A stretch of 64,000 nt of DNA from Stercorarius parasiticus (Eukaryota > Chordata > Aves > Charadriiformes > Stercorariidae), in the NCBI GenBank assembly GCA_013396915.1, contig VWZL01000011.1, positions 62,001 through 126,000 on the forward strand, written 5' to 3'. Under the pieces are notes generated by a model. The model was given only the letters and a program-made list of their open reading frames with translations. It did no database searches and was not told the origin of the DNA. The position numbers and the translations under genes are program-made. Positions 40,446 through 53,505 of this stretch are shown here, in pieces (position 1 is the first letter of the stretch; each line of letters starts with the position of its first letter).

Positions 40446-41821
40446 TGCTGTCAAAGTATGCTTGAAGCTATTCTACTTTTTGCTTTCCAGCAGCAAAAGA
40501 TATCACGGTCCTCGATCTTTAAAAACTAATTATGTGTTTAATACTTTGTGTACAATTTTTATTATTTTGACTCCTTCATAGATTCTTGGGTTTTTCATCT
40601 TATTTCTTCAGAGAAACTTCTGAAGTTTCCCATCCCTTCATTCCTACAATATACAATAGATGCTCTTTTGTATACTTTAGCAACATTACTCCTTTTCCCC
40701 TCATAAACTTGCCTGCTTCCATTATGTCTTTCCATTTTGGGCTCTGATTCTACCTTAAGCAGAAATGATTATTCTCTTCCTCCCAAGATCTTGCCTTACT
40801 TTCCATAACATGGTGTTTTCCTGGTTCTCCTCCTAACTTTTTAATGGTTAATTAGGAAGGTACATAGTGGGCCTCTTCCTTGACAAATATTTGCAAACAT
40901 CTCTAGATATTTTAGAAAACATGAACTACTCCGATCAACTCTATTATCTTCTTCTTTGTCCTTTTTCTCTCCCCTGGGAGCCTTATAAAAATTGTGTGAA
41001 ATAGAGTTTTTTGCGGTACAGCTCCATTAAGTATGTGGAGGAGACCTCCATGTATGCTTGAAAGCCTGCGGCTCATGCCTTTGGAAATAAATCCAGCTCC
41101 CTGCTAAAGAATGATGATGGAGAAATTCACTGAAGAAGAATTTATAACGATTTCCTCCCTTCAAGGTCTGACCACAAGTGAGAATGAGGTGGACCAATTA
41201 CAATAGCATAATAATAGCAATGTAATTTGCTATGTTTCAAGGAATTGACAAAACCAAAAAGGCTTAGAAAGTCAAGAGAAGATGAAAACTGTTACTTGTC
41301 CTGTGTGATAACTGACTAGACAGCAGTTGTTTGTGAGAAAATATTCCCTGTAACTGTTACTTACAACAAATTCATATTTCTATCTATAAAATAATGGGCA
41401 TAACATAGCTGTTAACGGAAAGTACCATTAGGTGGATCTCATTTAAATGGAAAATGAATTATTCTACGTAACATATGTACTATAAATCTCTATATGTATA
41501 GGAAGTTATTCAGATACATAAAATAACAAGAAACAGTCAGTAATAGATATAACATAAAATGAAAATGCATAAGATGCAGAATGAAACAGGAAGTGATAAG
41601 TTTAGATTTACAAGACTTTTTAAACAACAAATATGAAAATACCATAAAAAATATTCAATAACACTGACAAAGTCCCTGAGTTTTGCTGAAATTACTCTTT
41701 AAAGCCTTTGAAAAGTCAGGGTTTAAAAAGAAATTGAATCCATCCCACTCCTATGACAAAAGCTTCATAGATATTGACAAGCAGAATCAGAACCCAGAAG
41801 TCTGATTCTTATTTCTGATTC

Positions 41822-41877
41822 GTTTGTTTGGTTGGTTTTGTTTTGTTGTTGTTGTTGGTTTGGTTTGGTTTGTTTTT
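41822..41877 (+). repeat. (GTTTG)/(GTT)n low-complexity repeat
   Basis: A T/G-only stretch of interleaved GTTT, GTTG and GTTTG units. It is a typical vertebrate simple repeat. Confidence 0.8.
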
Positions 41878-42563
41878 CTGGATTCCATACCAGTCTCTTC
41901 GTAACTTTATTGATTTACAATAAAAAGATTGCGTTCAAAAAATATATTTGAATTGCAGTTTCTCTGTTTTTCTATGTGACCATAGTATTTGTATTGTTAC
42001 GTACTTGATTTGATTTCATGAACGTCATTTTCCATTTGCAAAATTGCTAAACTCTCAGCAGCATCCTTTGAAGAACAAAAGCAAGGAAATGACAAAAAGG
42101 AGCTAATGATAGGAATGATGTGGCATTTTAGAGGAAGGTCTCAGTCAAACTGTCATATTTTCATTGTCATTATTTATTTACATGTCTGTAGTGTTCAGAG
42201 GTCTCAAGCCATATCAAAACCCAGCAGTGCCAAGGATACTGCACTACAGCCTGTTCTCACGAGAACTTAAAATTGTAGTAGTCAAAAGACAGGATAAAGA
42301 GAGAGTGGATTCATCCACAGAGATCTGAATCTGAAAATAAAAAAGAAGGTTTTCTTACCGTGCAAATATAGGCATCTTGGATGACATGAACATCTCTAAA
42401 TGTAGTACTTTGCCCCTACACATCCTGGGAATGATCCAAGTAATGTAGTGTGACCTGGGCCCACACAGCTTGCATCTACCTCTGCCTCGAGTGGAGGGGT
42501 GCATTAATAATACAGGGCACCTGTCTCAGGTCTTGTCTAGCTCCCACATGGTGCTCTGTGGCT

Positions 42564-42615
42564 CACACACAAAATAACTATTATTTTGTGCACACACACA
42601 AAATAACTACTATTG
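42564..42615 (+). repeat. 29-bp imperfect duplication containing a CA run
   Basis: The motif cacacacaaaataact occurs twice, with the aaaataact part at 42571 and 42600. The copies are separated by a short palindromic ttattttgtg spacer. It probably arose by slippage at the CA run. Confidence 0.7.
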
Positions 42616-43425
42616 GGTGCTTTTTCTTGTTCAAAGTGTTGTAGTAATTCATTATGAATTTGCTGAATCCAGGTTACAGAATGGGTTGCCTCAATTCCAA
42701 CCTGTCTGTTGCAGTCAGGCTCTTGTTACGGCCAAAAGGAGCACATTGTGCAAGCAAAGTTATCATTATGCTCGCGCTTATATTTTATACAGGAAAGGTA
42801 CTATAACCTCTCAAGATTTCTAGAATTTATTCTGCTGTTACAGTCACCTTTCTGCTGCCCCTCTGGCACTTAAGATCAATGGTTTCATTCTTGGAGAGAA
42901 GGCTATGGCAAACTTTTGGTGTCCTAGGTCCTTCATGGGGATGAGGATGATGTTGTGTTGATGGCTTCTTTACCCTGACTCCAGGATCTGCCTTGCATCA
43001 TTTTTGCTGGCATGGTTTACCCTTTATTTATTGCCTTGCAAGTCCACAGTACATCCAAATTCACATCCACATTCCCTATATATAATTTTTTACACATGCT
43101 GCATAATTGTTCGTTGTTCTCTGTTACCTCCAAAACTTGTTTTACTCAGCTCCTGATGTTGCAGTCTTTTAATGACTGGTTAATTGGACATTGATGAGTA
43201 GCTCTTAGCCCAGGAGCCACCTGATTTCAGTGGAATTACATAGGGTTATTTTCGCTCCTCTTTTTATTTTACACATTTAGCTGTGTTCAATTTTTCTCCC
43301 TTAACAGAATACTTTAAAAAATGCTTATCAGAGAATGTAGAAGCGTGCAGAGTAACATTTAAATGACTGAATCCATTTTGTCTTCTGTAGCCTTGATTTT
43401 TGAGTGAAGTCCATCTCAAAATTAG

Positions 43426-43460
43426 AAGTGTTCAGTGGCAACCCTCAGTTGTCTGAAAGC
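43426..43460 (+). repeat. Left arm of a 35-bp perfect inverted repeat
   Basis: This arm begins aagtgttcagtggcaacc and ends gtctgaaagc. It is the exact reverse complement of 44790-44824. Identity stops abruptly at both ends of the arm. Neither a flanking target-site duplication nor a recognisable transposase lies nearby. It could be a terminal inverted repeat, the footprint of a small inversion made by staggered breaks, or an ancient repeat pair. Confidence 0.9.
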
Positions 43461-44789
43461 TATATTAACTCATTGAAACAACCAATTTTGGCAGCTGTTC
43501 TCATCCAGAAAATAGATAACATAAAATTCAATGACTTTTTCCCACAGCATCAGACAAATTTAAGCCACTTGTAACATCAATTTACAGAGAAGTGGCAGAC
43601 TTATAAATGACTTTAGCTTTATAGGTAACATGAAACAAACATATGGTGCAAGATATTTGGAAAGGCATTTATGAGTTCTGTAAAAATGCTATAATAAAGT
43701 TCTAACAAGGTTATTCCAGGGTACTTTGTCAATGCTGATAATTGTTCCTAACTCTTGGGTCAACTTTCAAACACTATTTACTAGTATCGATGGATTTCTC
43801 AGCTTTCCAGACTGTTTTGGTGCAGTCTATTTTTTTTCTTTAGCTGATATTGAAATATTGTTTTTAATTTTTAATTTTAAAAATTTAGATAAGTCTTTTA
43901 TTAGCTACAGTAAAACTTCTTAAAAATCATATTCCTAAATATCTATGAACTGATTATGTAAAAAGCTTTACATCTTATAGGCTGTTTGCTACAGAATTAG
44001 ACAAAATAATATTTAGTGTCTATCCAGAATAGTAAATACATTGCTGAAAATAAATACGAGCAAAAAATCCCATCAACCTATTTAATTTTTTTTTGGTGAC
44101 AGATCTTTCCCTCTTAACCACCAGCATTGTAGCCTGTTGCCCTATTCTGTAAGCCCTGCACGGGTCCTCGCTTTGCAGAGCTGCTGCTCACCCTTCACTG
44201 TGGCCATACCTTCACTGTTTAATCTTCAGCCTCACTCAGGAATGCAACTCAGTTTTTCAGAGTTGTCACATAAGCCTCTTGCTTCAGGAAAATACAGTAA
44301 ATGACAATCATAATACTGTGTATGAGACAACAAACAGGAGGTCTTATCTTAAGTGTCAGCTCCGATGATAATTAAAGTAGTCCAGGCTTCCTTAACATTG
44401 AATTAGCCCTCCTCCTTTCTCATGAAGTGGCAGATTAGGTGAAAATTCTTGGTATTGGTGTGTGCTAAAGGATATATATTTTGGGTTTTAGTATCCTCTT
44501 ACTTAAATATAACTACTAATGACAGTACATTCCTAAACACCAATCCTAAAAGGATTGTTTTGATAATCTATACTAGACAGAAAGTTTTGATGATAATTTT
44601 TTTTACTGAAGTCCATAGCTACTATAGAGATATAGAATATCTTGTGAATACCTTGATTTAGCAATGACACCTGTTGAAAATTAACCAGAAAATTATCCAG
44701 AAAAAATTAACCAGAAGCCTTCACCGATTGAAATATGCATTTCATTTAGAAAATCTCACCCATCTCTGGATGTTTGTTTCTGGATGGAT
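43461..44789. other. 1329-bp spacer inside the 35-bp inverted repeat
   Basis: AT-rich unique-looking sequence with no transposase-like frame; open frames stay at about 70 codons. Near its right end three tandem units of 12-14 bp (aaaattaaccag and variants) lie at 44677-44714. If the arms are transposon ends this would be a non-autonomous element. If they are an inversion footprint, this segment is inverted relative to related birds. Confidence 0.6.
44677..44714 (+). repeat. Three tandem units of 12-14 bp
   Basis: Units aaaattaaccag (44677), aaaattatccag (44689) and an A-extended copy (44701-44714). A small tandem expansion. Confidence 0.7.
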
Positions 44790-44824
44790 GCTTTCAGACA
44801 ACTGAGGGTTGCCACTGAACACTT
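44790..44824 (-). repeat. Right arm of the 35-bp perfect inverted repeat
   Basis: The exact reverse complement of 43426-43460, beginning gctttcagacaactgagg on the plus strand. The base just outside mismatches on both sides, so the perfect identity is exactly 35 bp. Confidence 0.9.
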
Positions 44825-47800
44825 TTGCCTTTTGGATTGATAAAAGAGTCTGTGGGGATGTACTGTAACTTACTGCCTTCTTTGGAGTTAGTTCACTTGT
44901 AGTATATAGCCATTCTACTTCATTTATTTCAGAATTAGATAACTAACTTTCCTTGATATGGTTAATTTATGAAAACTGGCACCCTGAATCTCTCCTTATG
45001 TCCCATTTTGAACTATGAGTCTAAGTTAAGTTAAAAGCAGATGGGACAAAAGAGTTTTTCCATTCCACAAATTCAAAAGTAAAACCATATACCATAATAA
45101 CCATCACTGTTTAAATAGAAGCTTATGAAGATGAGAGAAGTCTTTCAATCATTCTTTCCATTTTAATCTGATTTTAATCAGAATCTCCACATCAACATAA
45201 ACTCTAGTGTATTGTATATTACAATAACAATTGTTTCAAAAAAACGTTGCAGAAATACAGTTTAACAATATGGCACTTCAGTACAGATCAAAAAGTAAAG
45301 GCAGAGAAAGTTTATCTCATGATAGGAACATAAGAATATCAATATGAGAGCAAAGATACGTCTGCTTGGTATTCTGTCTGTGCTGTAAGCAAATGTCAAG
45401 GGAAGAATGTGAATGGGGTCAGGGTATATGATACTTCTCCTAATACTCTTCCAGGTTATATTTGCCATAAGATTCCTGAGGTAGATATGTTTTCTGTAAT
45501 ATATGTTTCACTTTTTAAAGAAGGAAAGGCTTCTTGTTGAACTTCACAGAATCAGTTGAAGGATTTGGGCAGGTCACCACCATTGCTGTTGTGTGAATGG
45601 AGGGATAATACTTGATTTCACTTCGCAGCTTTTGAAAATCTCTGCCCATGACTTTTAATTTCCTGTAGAACTTTAAATTGAAAAACAAGATTTTTCTTGT
45701 TTTGAAAACAAGATCCAAACAAGATTTTTCTATAATTATTTTCTGCCTGAGGCTTAACGGATAAAAACCTGAAATATTTAACGAGTGATTACTAATGCTT
45801 TTATAAATAAAGCCTACAATATTTGCTATGTAGACAGAGTGGTGTAGTAAAAATTCACCTCTGTATTCAGTTGGTACTCTCTGCAAATGCTAGGTGGTAG
45901 CTTATAGTAATTGCAATAGAGTAAATGAGAAAATCAATTTAGGTTCACTTGAAATACTTAATTGGCTCACCTGTATCCCTTTGGCCTAACTTTGATGAAT
46001 CCCCTCCTAACTGTTTTTTTCCCTTCCTTCTCAAAAGCTTTGTCAAAGACTTGGGCTCTAAAAGAACTTTGCTCTTACCAAATGCTAAGTTGTCACCCTT
46101 TACATTAATTTAGCTTGTTTTTTAAATTTCATTTATACTTCCAGGCTTCCTTACAAGCGCCTTTTGCTTTAACAAATTCAGTGCGTGTATCAAAGAGGTG
46201 GTAACATTCTGGAAGTAGATAGGAATTTAAAACATGAAAGAGTCTGTAATTGTACAGACTGAAAAAAAGGAAAACAGTAGTATCTGAATTCTGCAACTCG
46301 GAAGCGTAGAAGAACTTCCTGAAAGAGTGACAGTAACATGTACCCATGACACATGAGCTGGCTGAGGACCTAGCTGGGTCAAGGAGGTCAATGCTGGACA
46401 GCTATCTGTTTTTCACTCTAATGGCTCAGAAATACTGTATTAGAGGTGAAGGTCTCTTCTCATTTTAGTTATGCAGTCCCGTTAAGTCTAACTACTTCTC
46501 AATATGACCTGACATACCCAAGTCAACCTTACCAGTTTACCAGAAACTGTGCAGAAAATGGCAGCTATTCATGGTCTTTATGATGGCAATACTCCTAACG
46601 GTATTACCAGCTTGTCCCTCCTCTGAAGTCCTGTTATGAAAAAGAACCAAATCAAGAATCAAGGCTGCACTTTTTTTAGCAGGACATGTGAAGCAGGATA
46701 AGATTTGTAAGGCATCTCTAAATAAAACTTCTTCACCTTTTGGAATAAAACACAGAGATATGAAAGGAAAGATGAATAATTTAAGGCAGATACATCTTAG
46801 AGATGGAGTGTCTTGCCTTAAAAGCCTCTTTGGGTTATTACAGCTGGACGTCTCATCAATCATCAAAACGAAGAGTAAGGATGTAAAAGTAAGTACCCAA
46901 AACCAAAGAAAGAGAAAAAACTCTTCTCAATGGAGATATGTATTTTTTTAACAGTGTATAAAAAATCATGACAGAAACTGTTCTGGTTTTACCTCTGTTG
47001 AACAGCTTTTGCCCTATCCACTCTTTTTACTTTGATCAACAAGATTTACTCTTCTTTAGTGATGCATTTGAAGAGTGCAAAATAATAAAAATTGCCATAT
47101 TACTTTGATACCCAAAACTATGAAAAAAGACCATGTGGCCTCTAAACACATACTATGAAGTGAATTTACTTATATAGTCTCTATTTTTTTAACAATTTTA
47201 GAGAAATATAACCTTTTTTTTGTTGTTTAAATATGAATGCTATTTAAGCGATACAGAACAAAACAGACTTATTTGAAAGACAGCAAAGGAAACAATATTT
47301 ACTGCTCTTAATTAGATATATTTATAGTATAAATACTCTCTATTGTAGGTCTGTACCGTAGACATAAAGCTGCCTGCTGTAGGTAGCTGTGCACTGTTGA
47401 TGGAAAATTAATATCTTCATTGTATTTCCATAAAAAAGCTATTTGTATAATTTTACTCTTTATTTACCATCTTTAAAATGTTCCCTCTCTGGAAAAGTCA
47501 GACATTAAAATAGTAAAGTAGGAGTCTCTGTATACTTAATAACATATAAGCAAGAGAATATAAATTTTTCCAGTGAATGTATTAAGACTGTGGAGTTCAT
47601 TGTCCAGGATGGTGTTGGGAGATGTAAAATGAGAAAGATTAAAAGGGGTATTAAAAGCTTATAATGATACTGAGACTTTCCAGAGTTATTACACATAATA
47701 TCATATCTGTTTCAGACTTCAAATTAAACCTGAATTAGATTAGGACAAAAATTCATGGGGACATATTTCGCAATAGTGCCTTACCGGTTTTGGGTGATGA

Positions 47801-50800
47801 TGGGGGAGGATGTTTTTCTGAACATTTTCTATTGACCCTTGAAGGAGACAAGATATTGAATTAAACAGAGAGTAGGTAATCCAGCACAAAATCATTTATT
47901 GAAGGTGCTTTAAATTTGAAATTAATAAGCTAAATTTGATGGTGAAGAGCTTTGCACAGTGACACACTCTCAGGTGATGCTAGTTACCTAGAGTGAAGTC
48001 CCACCAGATCTCAGGTCATATAGGTATTCCACAGGCCTTCCCAGCTATAAGAACTTGTGCTTGGGAACAGTTTCATATCTCTAAGCTTTTTCCAAAAAAA
48101 AAAAGAAAAACCCAACAAAAACCAAATCAACTCCATAATCCACAATTCATTATGTTAAATTCATATTTAACATGGTTCTGTTCATGAAGTCCATTAACAT
48201 TATGGAACAAGAATAGACACACATCCAGCCAGGTCTCACAGCCACTAATGTTTAATTAGCTGTTTATTAGATAATCCATCTTTTATGGGATGTTCCCAAT
48301 ATTTAGATTTGACAGGCTATTATTCTAATGGTTAGTAGATTACTTTGGCTATTAAGTTGTTTTAGAATTAACTTTAGGATCTATCACTAATGGTTTTATA
48401 TGACAAAGGGGGCAAGATATGCATGTTTAAAGACTATTAAGCTAGAATCAAAGATTTCTCGTTGTTTGCAGTACACTTTGGATCAGAACATTGGAAAACA
48501 AGTTTAAGTTGGTTTCTATAAGCATGTGATAAAATAGGAAATCAAGTATATTATGTTTGACATTTTTGACATTTCTGAGAAATTTTATCAGAAAATTTAT
48601 TATCATCTTACTATGTAGGGTATTGTTCTATTGATGGAATTAACATCACTTTTCAGAAAAGGAAAAAGAAAAAGGGATTTTGGCAATACTTTAAGTTGTA
48701 CCAGTTCCAAGAAATTAGATGACATATCCCCTAACTGTTAGTTTCCTGCTCTTCCCACTACACTGCAGTGCATCCTGTTGTGTTTTACAATGAACTCTGT
48801 TAATCACTACATACATTTTTCAGTAGAGATGAGAATAACATGTCATTGTCATATGATGTGACATCTAATAATATACCCAAATACGACTTTATTAACAAAA
48901 TAATATATTTTAATAAAGACAAGATAATGTCTATGTACCCCAATATGTGAGCAGGATGGAAACATGTCAGTTTCTGTTGTTAATAGAAAATAAAAGAGTG
49001 TTTTGGGCTACCACTTATGTCTGCTTTTGGCCACCTGTGATTCCATATGCTACAGCCATGCAAAACTCTATAAATCAATGATAGCCTTCAGGTGGTTACA
49101 ACATGATTTAAGTCAGATCATCGAGGTCAGATCATACGATGGCAAGTTTTTTTTAATGAATGCATCACTGCCCATGTTGCCATAAATAAACCAAAGAACA
49201 AGCACATCTACTTTAAAAAAATGTATTTAGGAATGTCTCTGGTTTTCCAGTCCACAAGTGAAGAAACTTCATCCTAATAAAAGATTAAATGAAACTTAAA
49301 ATATCTTTTCTGCATATTCTTGACACAAATTTCCTTCTGTTTCTTGACACTGTTACCTGCTCTTTTTCCTAGCTCTGTGTCACCTAAGCTAATGAAAAGT
49401 CACAATGACTCAATTAACTATTAACAAGATGAGTATTGTAAGTGACTGCATTTTGTAGTCAACTAGTTATGACTATGATGTTAAGCATCACAAACAAAAG
49501 AACACACTAACATTGTCCTTGGAAATGTGAAAAAAAGGCAAAACATGGAATTCATTATCTTTCTCCTGGGGCAAGCAAATTTAATGTATCTGTCAATCAT
49601 TTTAAAACTATGACCACTGTACAGTCTCCCTAGGCAAATTTTTAATTTATACGCAATTATATTACAGATGTATTTTCCATATCTTACATAAATAACTTGC
49701 TAATATCTCCCAAGATTTTCAACAAATTGCAGAAAGAATCTTTTATTAATAATTCTGTTATAATTTAATGGTTCTGCTTGTCATAAGGTCATAGTTTTGG
49801 CTGCATTCCCTTAGGGAACCAATGCTGTATAAATTCTAAGTAAATTAGTTTAAATGAAAACAAATTAACAGTGAATCATGCAGACTGACCTTTACCTGCT
49901 AGTTGTAATGCAAGATTGTTAGCTGTAAGTCAGTAAATACTGCAGGATAAATGATTAATTTAAGCTTTATTCACATTAACATGAAGTAAATTTTAATTCA
50001 ACAAAGTACCCTGAATGGATTTCCTTTTATGAATATTATGAGTGGAAAGGAGACATATGAAAGTCAAGGAGTGGAGGAGGTGAAGTACTAGAAAGGATGG
50101 AAGAGATATAGTGCAGAACAAAACTGCCCTACGCAAGTTCGCACAGGCATATGTGATCTTTAGGGAGCACAAATAGGCACATCTAAAGCTTCTATTCACA
50201 GACAATCAGTAATTCTGTAACAGTAACAGCCCATTGTATCAGCTAGCTACTACTATTGTCAGGCACTTTGTGACTACTCCGTAAAAGATGGCATGCCCTA
50301 AAAATCACAGGTATTTCTGACTTTGAAATATACCCCTAGAAGCTGCGGGTCCTAAATGTGGCAGACAGACAATGTGGCCAAGTGCTTTGTTTAACTGCCA
50401 TTCAGTGAATTGTGCCTCTGGACGACAATAACAGTTATCAGAAAAATACAGGAAGATTTTAGATACCGGATATATGTCTTTTTGAAAAGAAAATAGCCAC
50501 GTTGTGTGAAGACGGTAAGCATGCTTATAACAGATATGGAGAAATGAAAGGCACAGAGACATTTAAATAATAAAAAAGTAAGCCCTGTTCACTGCAGCTT
50601 ATTAATGTTTTATTATCAATGACGTTATGAGATTTCTGGTGTGAAAGGCATGAATCTGAACTGCAGTAAGTGGGATGAGCTGGAAAGCAGGGCTGAAGCT
50701 CAGCAGTTTTGGATGGAAGGTTTTGGCACAGCTAAACAAGTGGTGCCATCTTTTAATATCCTAACATAGTGTGTAAAGAGGATGAGAGCTTCTCTCTTTC

Positions 50801-53309
50801 TGCTTAAATGAGTTAGAAAAACTACTGGTTCATTGGAACATGAGCTTTTGATGTTTTGTGCTTACATAGTGCTCCACAAGTCAGAGACCTGCTTATGAAG
50901 AAGGTCCATAGTTGTTATGATAAATCATAAACAAGTAGTAATAGCATAAAGAATGATGATAATATAATATCAAAAAGGCATTTTCTTCTAGGATTTAGGA
51001 GAGAGTGTAACTTCATATCTGTCAGTAGAGAAGAATATTTTTCATAAGAAGTAATACTGTTGTAACAAAAATTTGCCTTTGTGCAAGCTAAATTTTCTTC
51101 TGTGCTACTCAATGTGCTCTTGTAATCTATTAGGCTGTCAATTCTGTGTAAATTTATGATGTTCCTGAGAACTGATTTGTTATTCAAACATACTTAAGGC
51201 TTCCTTTTCTGTGTTTTTCGGATTACAAGGTGTTCCCCAAAATGTGCTAGGGAATAGTTCTTAAAAAATAAGACAAAGAAAGAAGATATTTATTTCATTT
51301 TTCGTAGCCTATGCATTTGTTCTGCCAGTATCTTCAGGATAAGTTTTTCTCTTAGTCTAAATGTCCATACTACTGATATTTTCACTATTTTTCCTAGGGA
51401 AGATTCCATGACATTTTTCATCTTCACTTGATGATGACTTTTCTATTTTTCATCTGGTACTGCCTTTTTTACATTTGACTCATAAACTCCAAAGATCTCT
51501 TAGGTAAGGAAGATCTCTTGCTCATTACAATATACAGCTTTCAATAGAACGCACAGCATTGTGCTACTCCCTGAAAGTTAGTACTGATTAACCTGATAGT
51601 ATTTGCATGTCTAACTATTTCTCCATGTATAATTCTAACTATAGTTTTTCAGAAAAACTGAGAAAAACTGCCTTTCATTTCCTCTACAGTGCTTAGCACG
51701 TCAGACTCAAGGTCCAAAAAAAGCCATTTACCAGATTAGACCAAAAGAGAGTGGTTATTTAAATCATCTTCTGCTTAATAATTGAGAATTTTCGAGTTCA
51801 TCCCAAGACATAAACATACTTCCCTATGTGCTCTTTTGGTCGATGACAAAGGAAAGCCATTTCGAGGTCAGAAGCTTTAGAAATGTCTCGTGTATGTCCA
51901 GACCACAACTGTGGCTGTGCACGCTTTTCAGCTATCCTTCTTTGGACAAAGAAGTACACGTTCCTGATGCATGTTCATCCACGCACATATGCACATGACA
52001 TCTACACAGTGTATATAAAAAGGGTACCTTATGAAAACCTTGGCTTGGAAAAGTATGTCTGAACAGCAAGCATTAAGTCACAATAAGATTGAGAGCTGAC
52101 CTCCCTAACACAGCAGGTACCTGGGCCTGTTTTGTCCATTATGAAATTTGTGTTAAGAATAATTCAGACAGTCTGACAGTTCCCTATTCTTAATCCTTCT
52201 AGGATTCATTTAATGGACAGCATTTGTAGTAGAAGAAACAGGTCTAGGAATTTGCTGACTGACATGTCAGCTGTCACTCCTCACGTATTATTGGACTCTT
52301 ACACTCATTATTAGGTTTTGCTATGATGATATGATGAAAAAACAGATATGAAGGTCTGTCATAGTTCTGCCTTTGCCTTATTTAACTTTACAAAGTCACA
52401 GGATTAAATAATTCAAGGTTTCCTGTATAGTACTTTTTATGTGCTTCAAGTGGAAAACTTAATTTCATAGTTCCTGAGATTCCATAAAAACCAAACATAA
52501 CAGATCCCTCCAAGCACCTAAATATTTTCATGTTAGGCAGACCAAGTCGTCACCCGATTTTACATCAGTCTAAGACACTGCAGTGAGATATTTTCCAAGA
52601 TGAGTTAGTGAACTATGAGAGATAACATTTTGCCGCCTCTGATTGTTATCCACAAGAAATTTTTGTAAGGTGGACTGTATGAAATTTTGTCCTAACTTTT
52701 TCTTTTTCTAACTCTAACCTCAGTGCTACTGCTCCTGGATTGCATAATGTCAAACAAGTCTAATACAAATAAAAATCCATTACTAGCAATTGATCTTTAC
52801 CAACATACTTCAAACTGGTCCAAAGTAATGCTAGATGACAGCCCGAAGATATTGAGAGTAAAATTAAAAACAATTGGGGTATATAGTTGGTGTTCAAGGT
52901 CTTGAAACTAGAGAATGTGATTTTATCCCACTCCTTATTCCCTTTCCTTGCTAAGAAAGAAATTATTCCTCTCAGAAAATGAAGTGTATCTACAGCACTG
53001 CTATTTCTTTAGTTATAGCAACGTCTCCAAACTATGCAGTCTATACTTGTGTGAATTAAATTCATTATCATTCAACTAAATGCCCTTGCTTTCTAAACTC
53101 CTTATTTTCCAACTGGCATGCCCATATATTCCCTTAAGATCTACTTATTGTTATTGTAGAAGCCTAAATACAGTCTGAACAAATAATTGAATATCTGTCC
53201 CAGTTTTTTAGATAACCTGCTAGACTAAGATTTAATTAATTTCATATGATTCACAGCAGCCTTTTTCCACTTGAATTCCTAAGCTGATAAGACAACTTTC
53301 TCAAACACT
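44825..53309. other. Long unique AT-rich noncoding stretch
   Basis: About 8.5 kb with no recognisable gene or interspersed repeat. Open frames up to 123 codons on the minus strand (45515-45886) have no domain and look like chance. A 9-bp perfect hairpin lies at 45682-45703 (aaaacaaga, tttt, tcttgtttt), followed by further gaaaacaagat copies. An A run of about 11 occurs near 48094. Confidence 0.6.
45682..45730. repeat. Hairpin with repeated aaacaagat motif
   Basis: A 9-bp perfect inverted repeat with a TTTT loop (45682-45703), followed by two more copies of aaacaagat (about 45706 and 45718). A local slippage or duplication structure. Confidence 0.65.
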
Positions 53310-53505
53310 GGCAGTGTGTGTCAGGGTGCAGGGAGGACTGGTGGATCCCCATGGGCTAGATTATGGGATCTTCAGGATCTGCCCATGGGGCTAGGAGGGA
53401 CTGATGGCCCCAGACTGAGTTGAAATGGGGTCCTGGACTATAGGCAGGATTGGGAGAAGGCTTGGGGAAGGCTCTAGGGGAGGCTGAACCATAAAGCCCT
53501 AAACA
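53310..53505. repeat. GC-rich patch with imperfect internal repetition
   Basis: A G-rich island of about 200 bp in AT-rich DNA. Segments around ggactggtggatccccatg and ggatctgcccatggggctag share sub-motifs (ggact-gatgg, ccatggg-ctag). It may be a decayed minisatellite or a fragment of an interspersed repeat. No family is recognised. Confidence 0.35.

Larger units (their letters stand above)
40446..43425. other. Unique AT-rich noncoding sequence
   Basis: No gene seen. It contains a GTTT/GTTG-type simple repeat (41822-41877) and a 29-bp duplication around 42564-42615. Open frames are short and featureless. Confidence 0.6.

Noticed and set aside
39380..40465. Cluster of 60-112-codon frames on both strands
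   Set aside because: They lie in GC-rich repetitive sequence where stop codons are rarer, overlap each other on both strands and cross the internal repeat units.
43426..44824. hAT transposon with 8-bp target duplication
   Set aside because: The 8 bp outside CAGTGG on the left and right are reverse complements (part of the arms), not direct repeats, so the expected duplication is absent. I kept only the neutral description.
45515..45886. 123-codon open frame on the minus strand
   Set aside because: It crosses a local hairpin and repeated aaacaagat motif and has no recognisable protein feature, so it is treated as chance.
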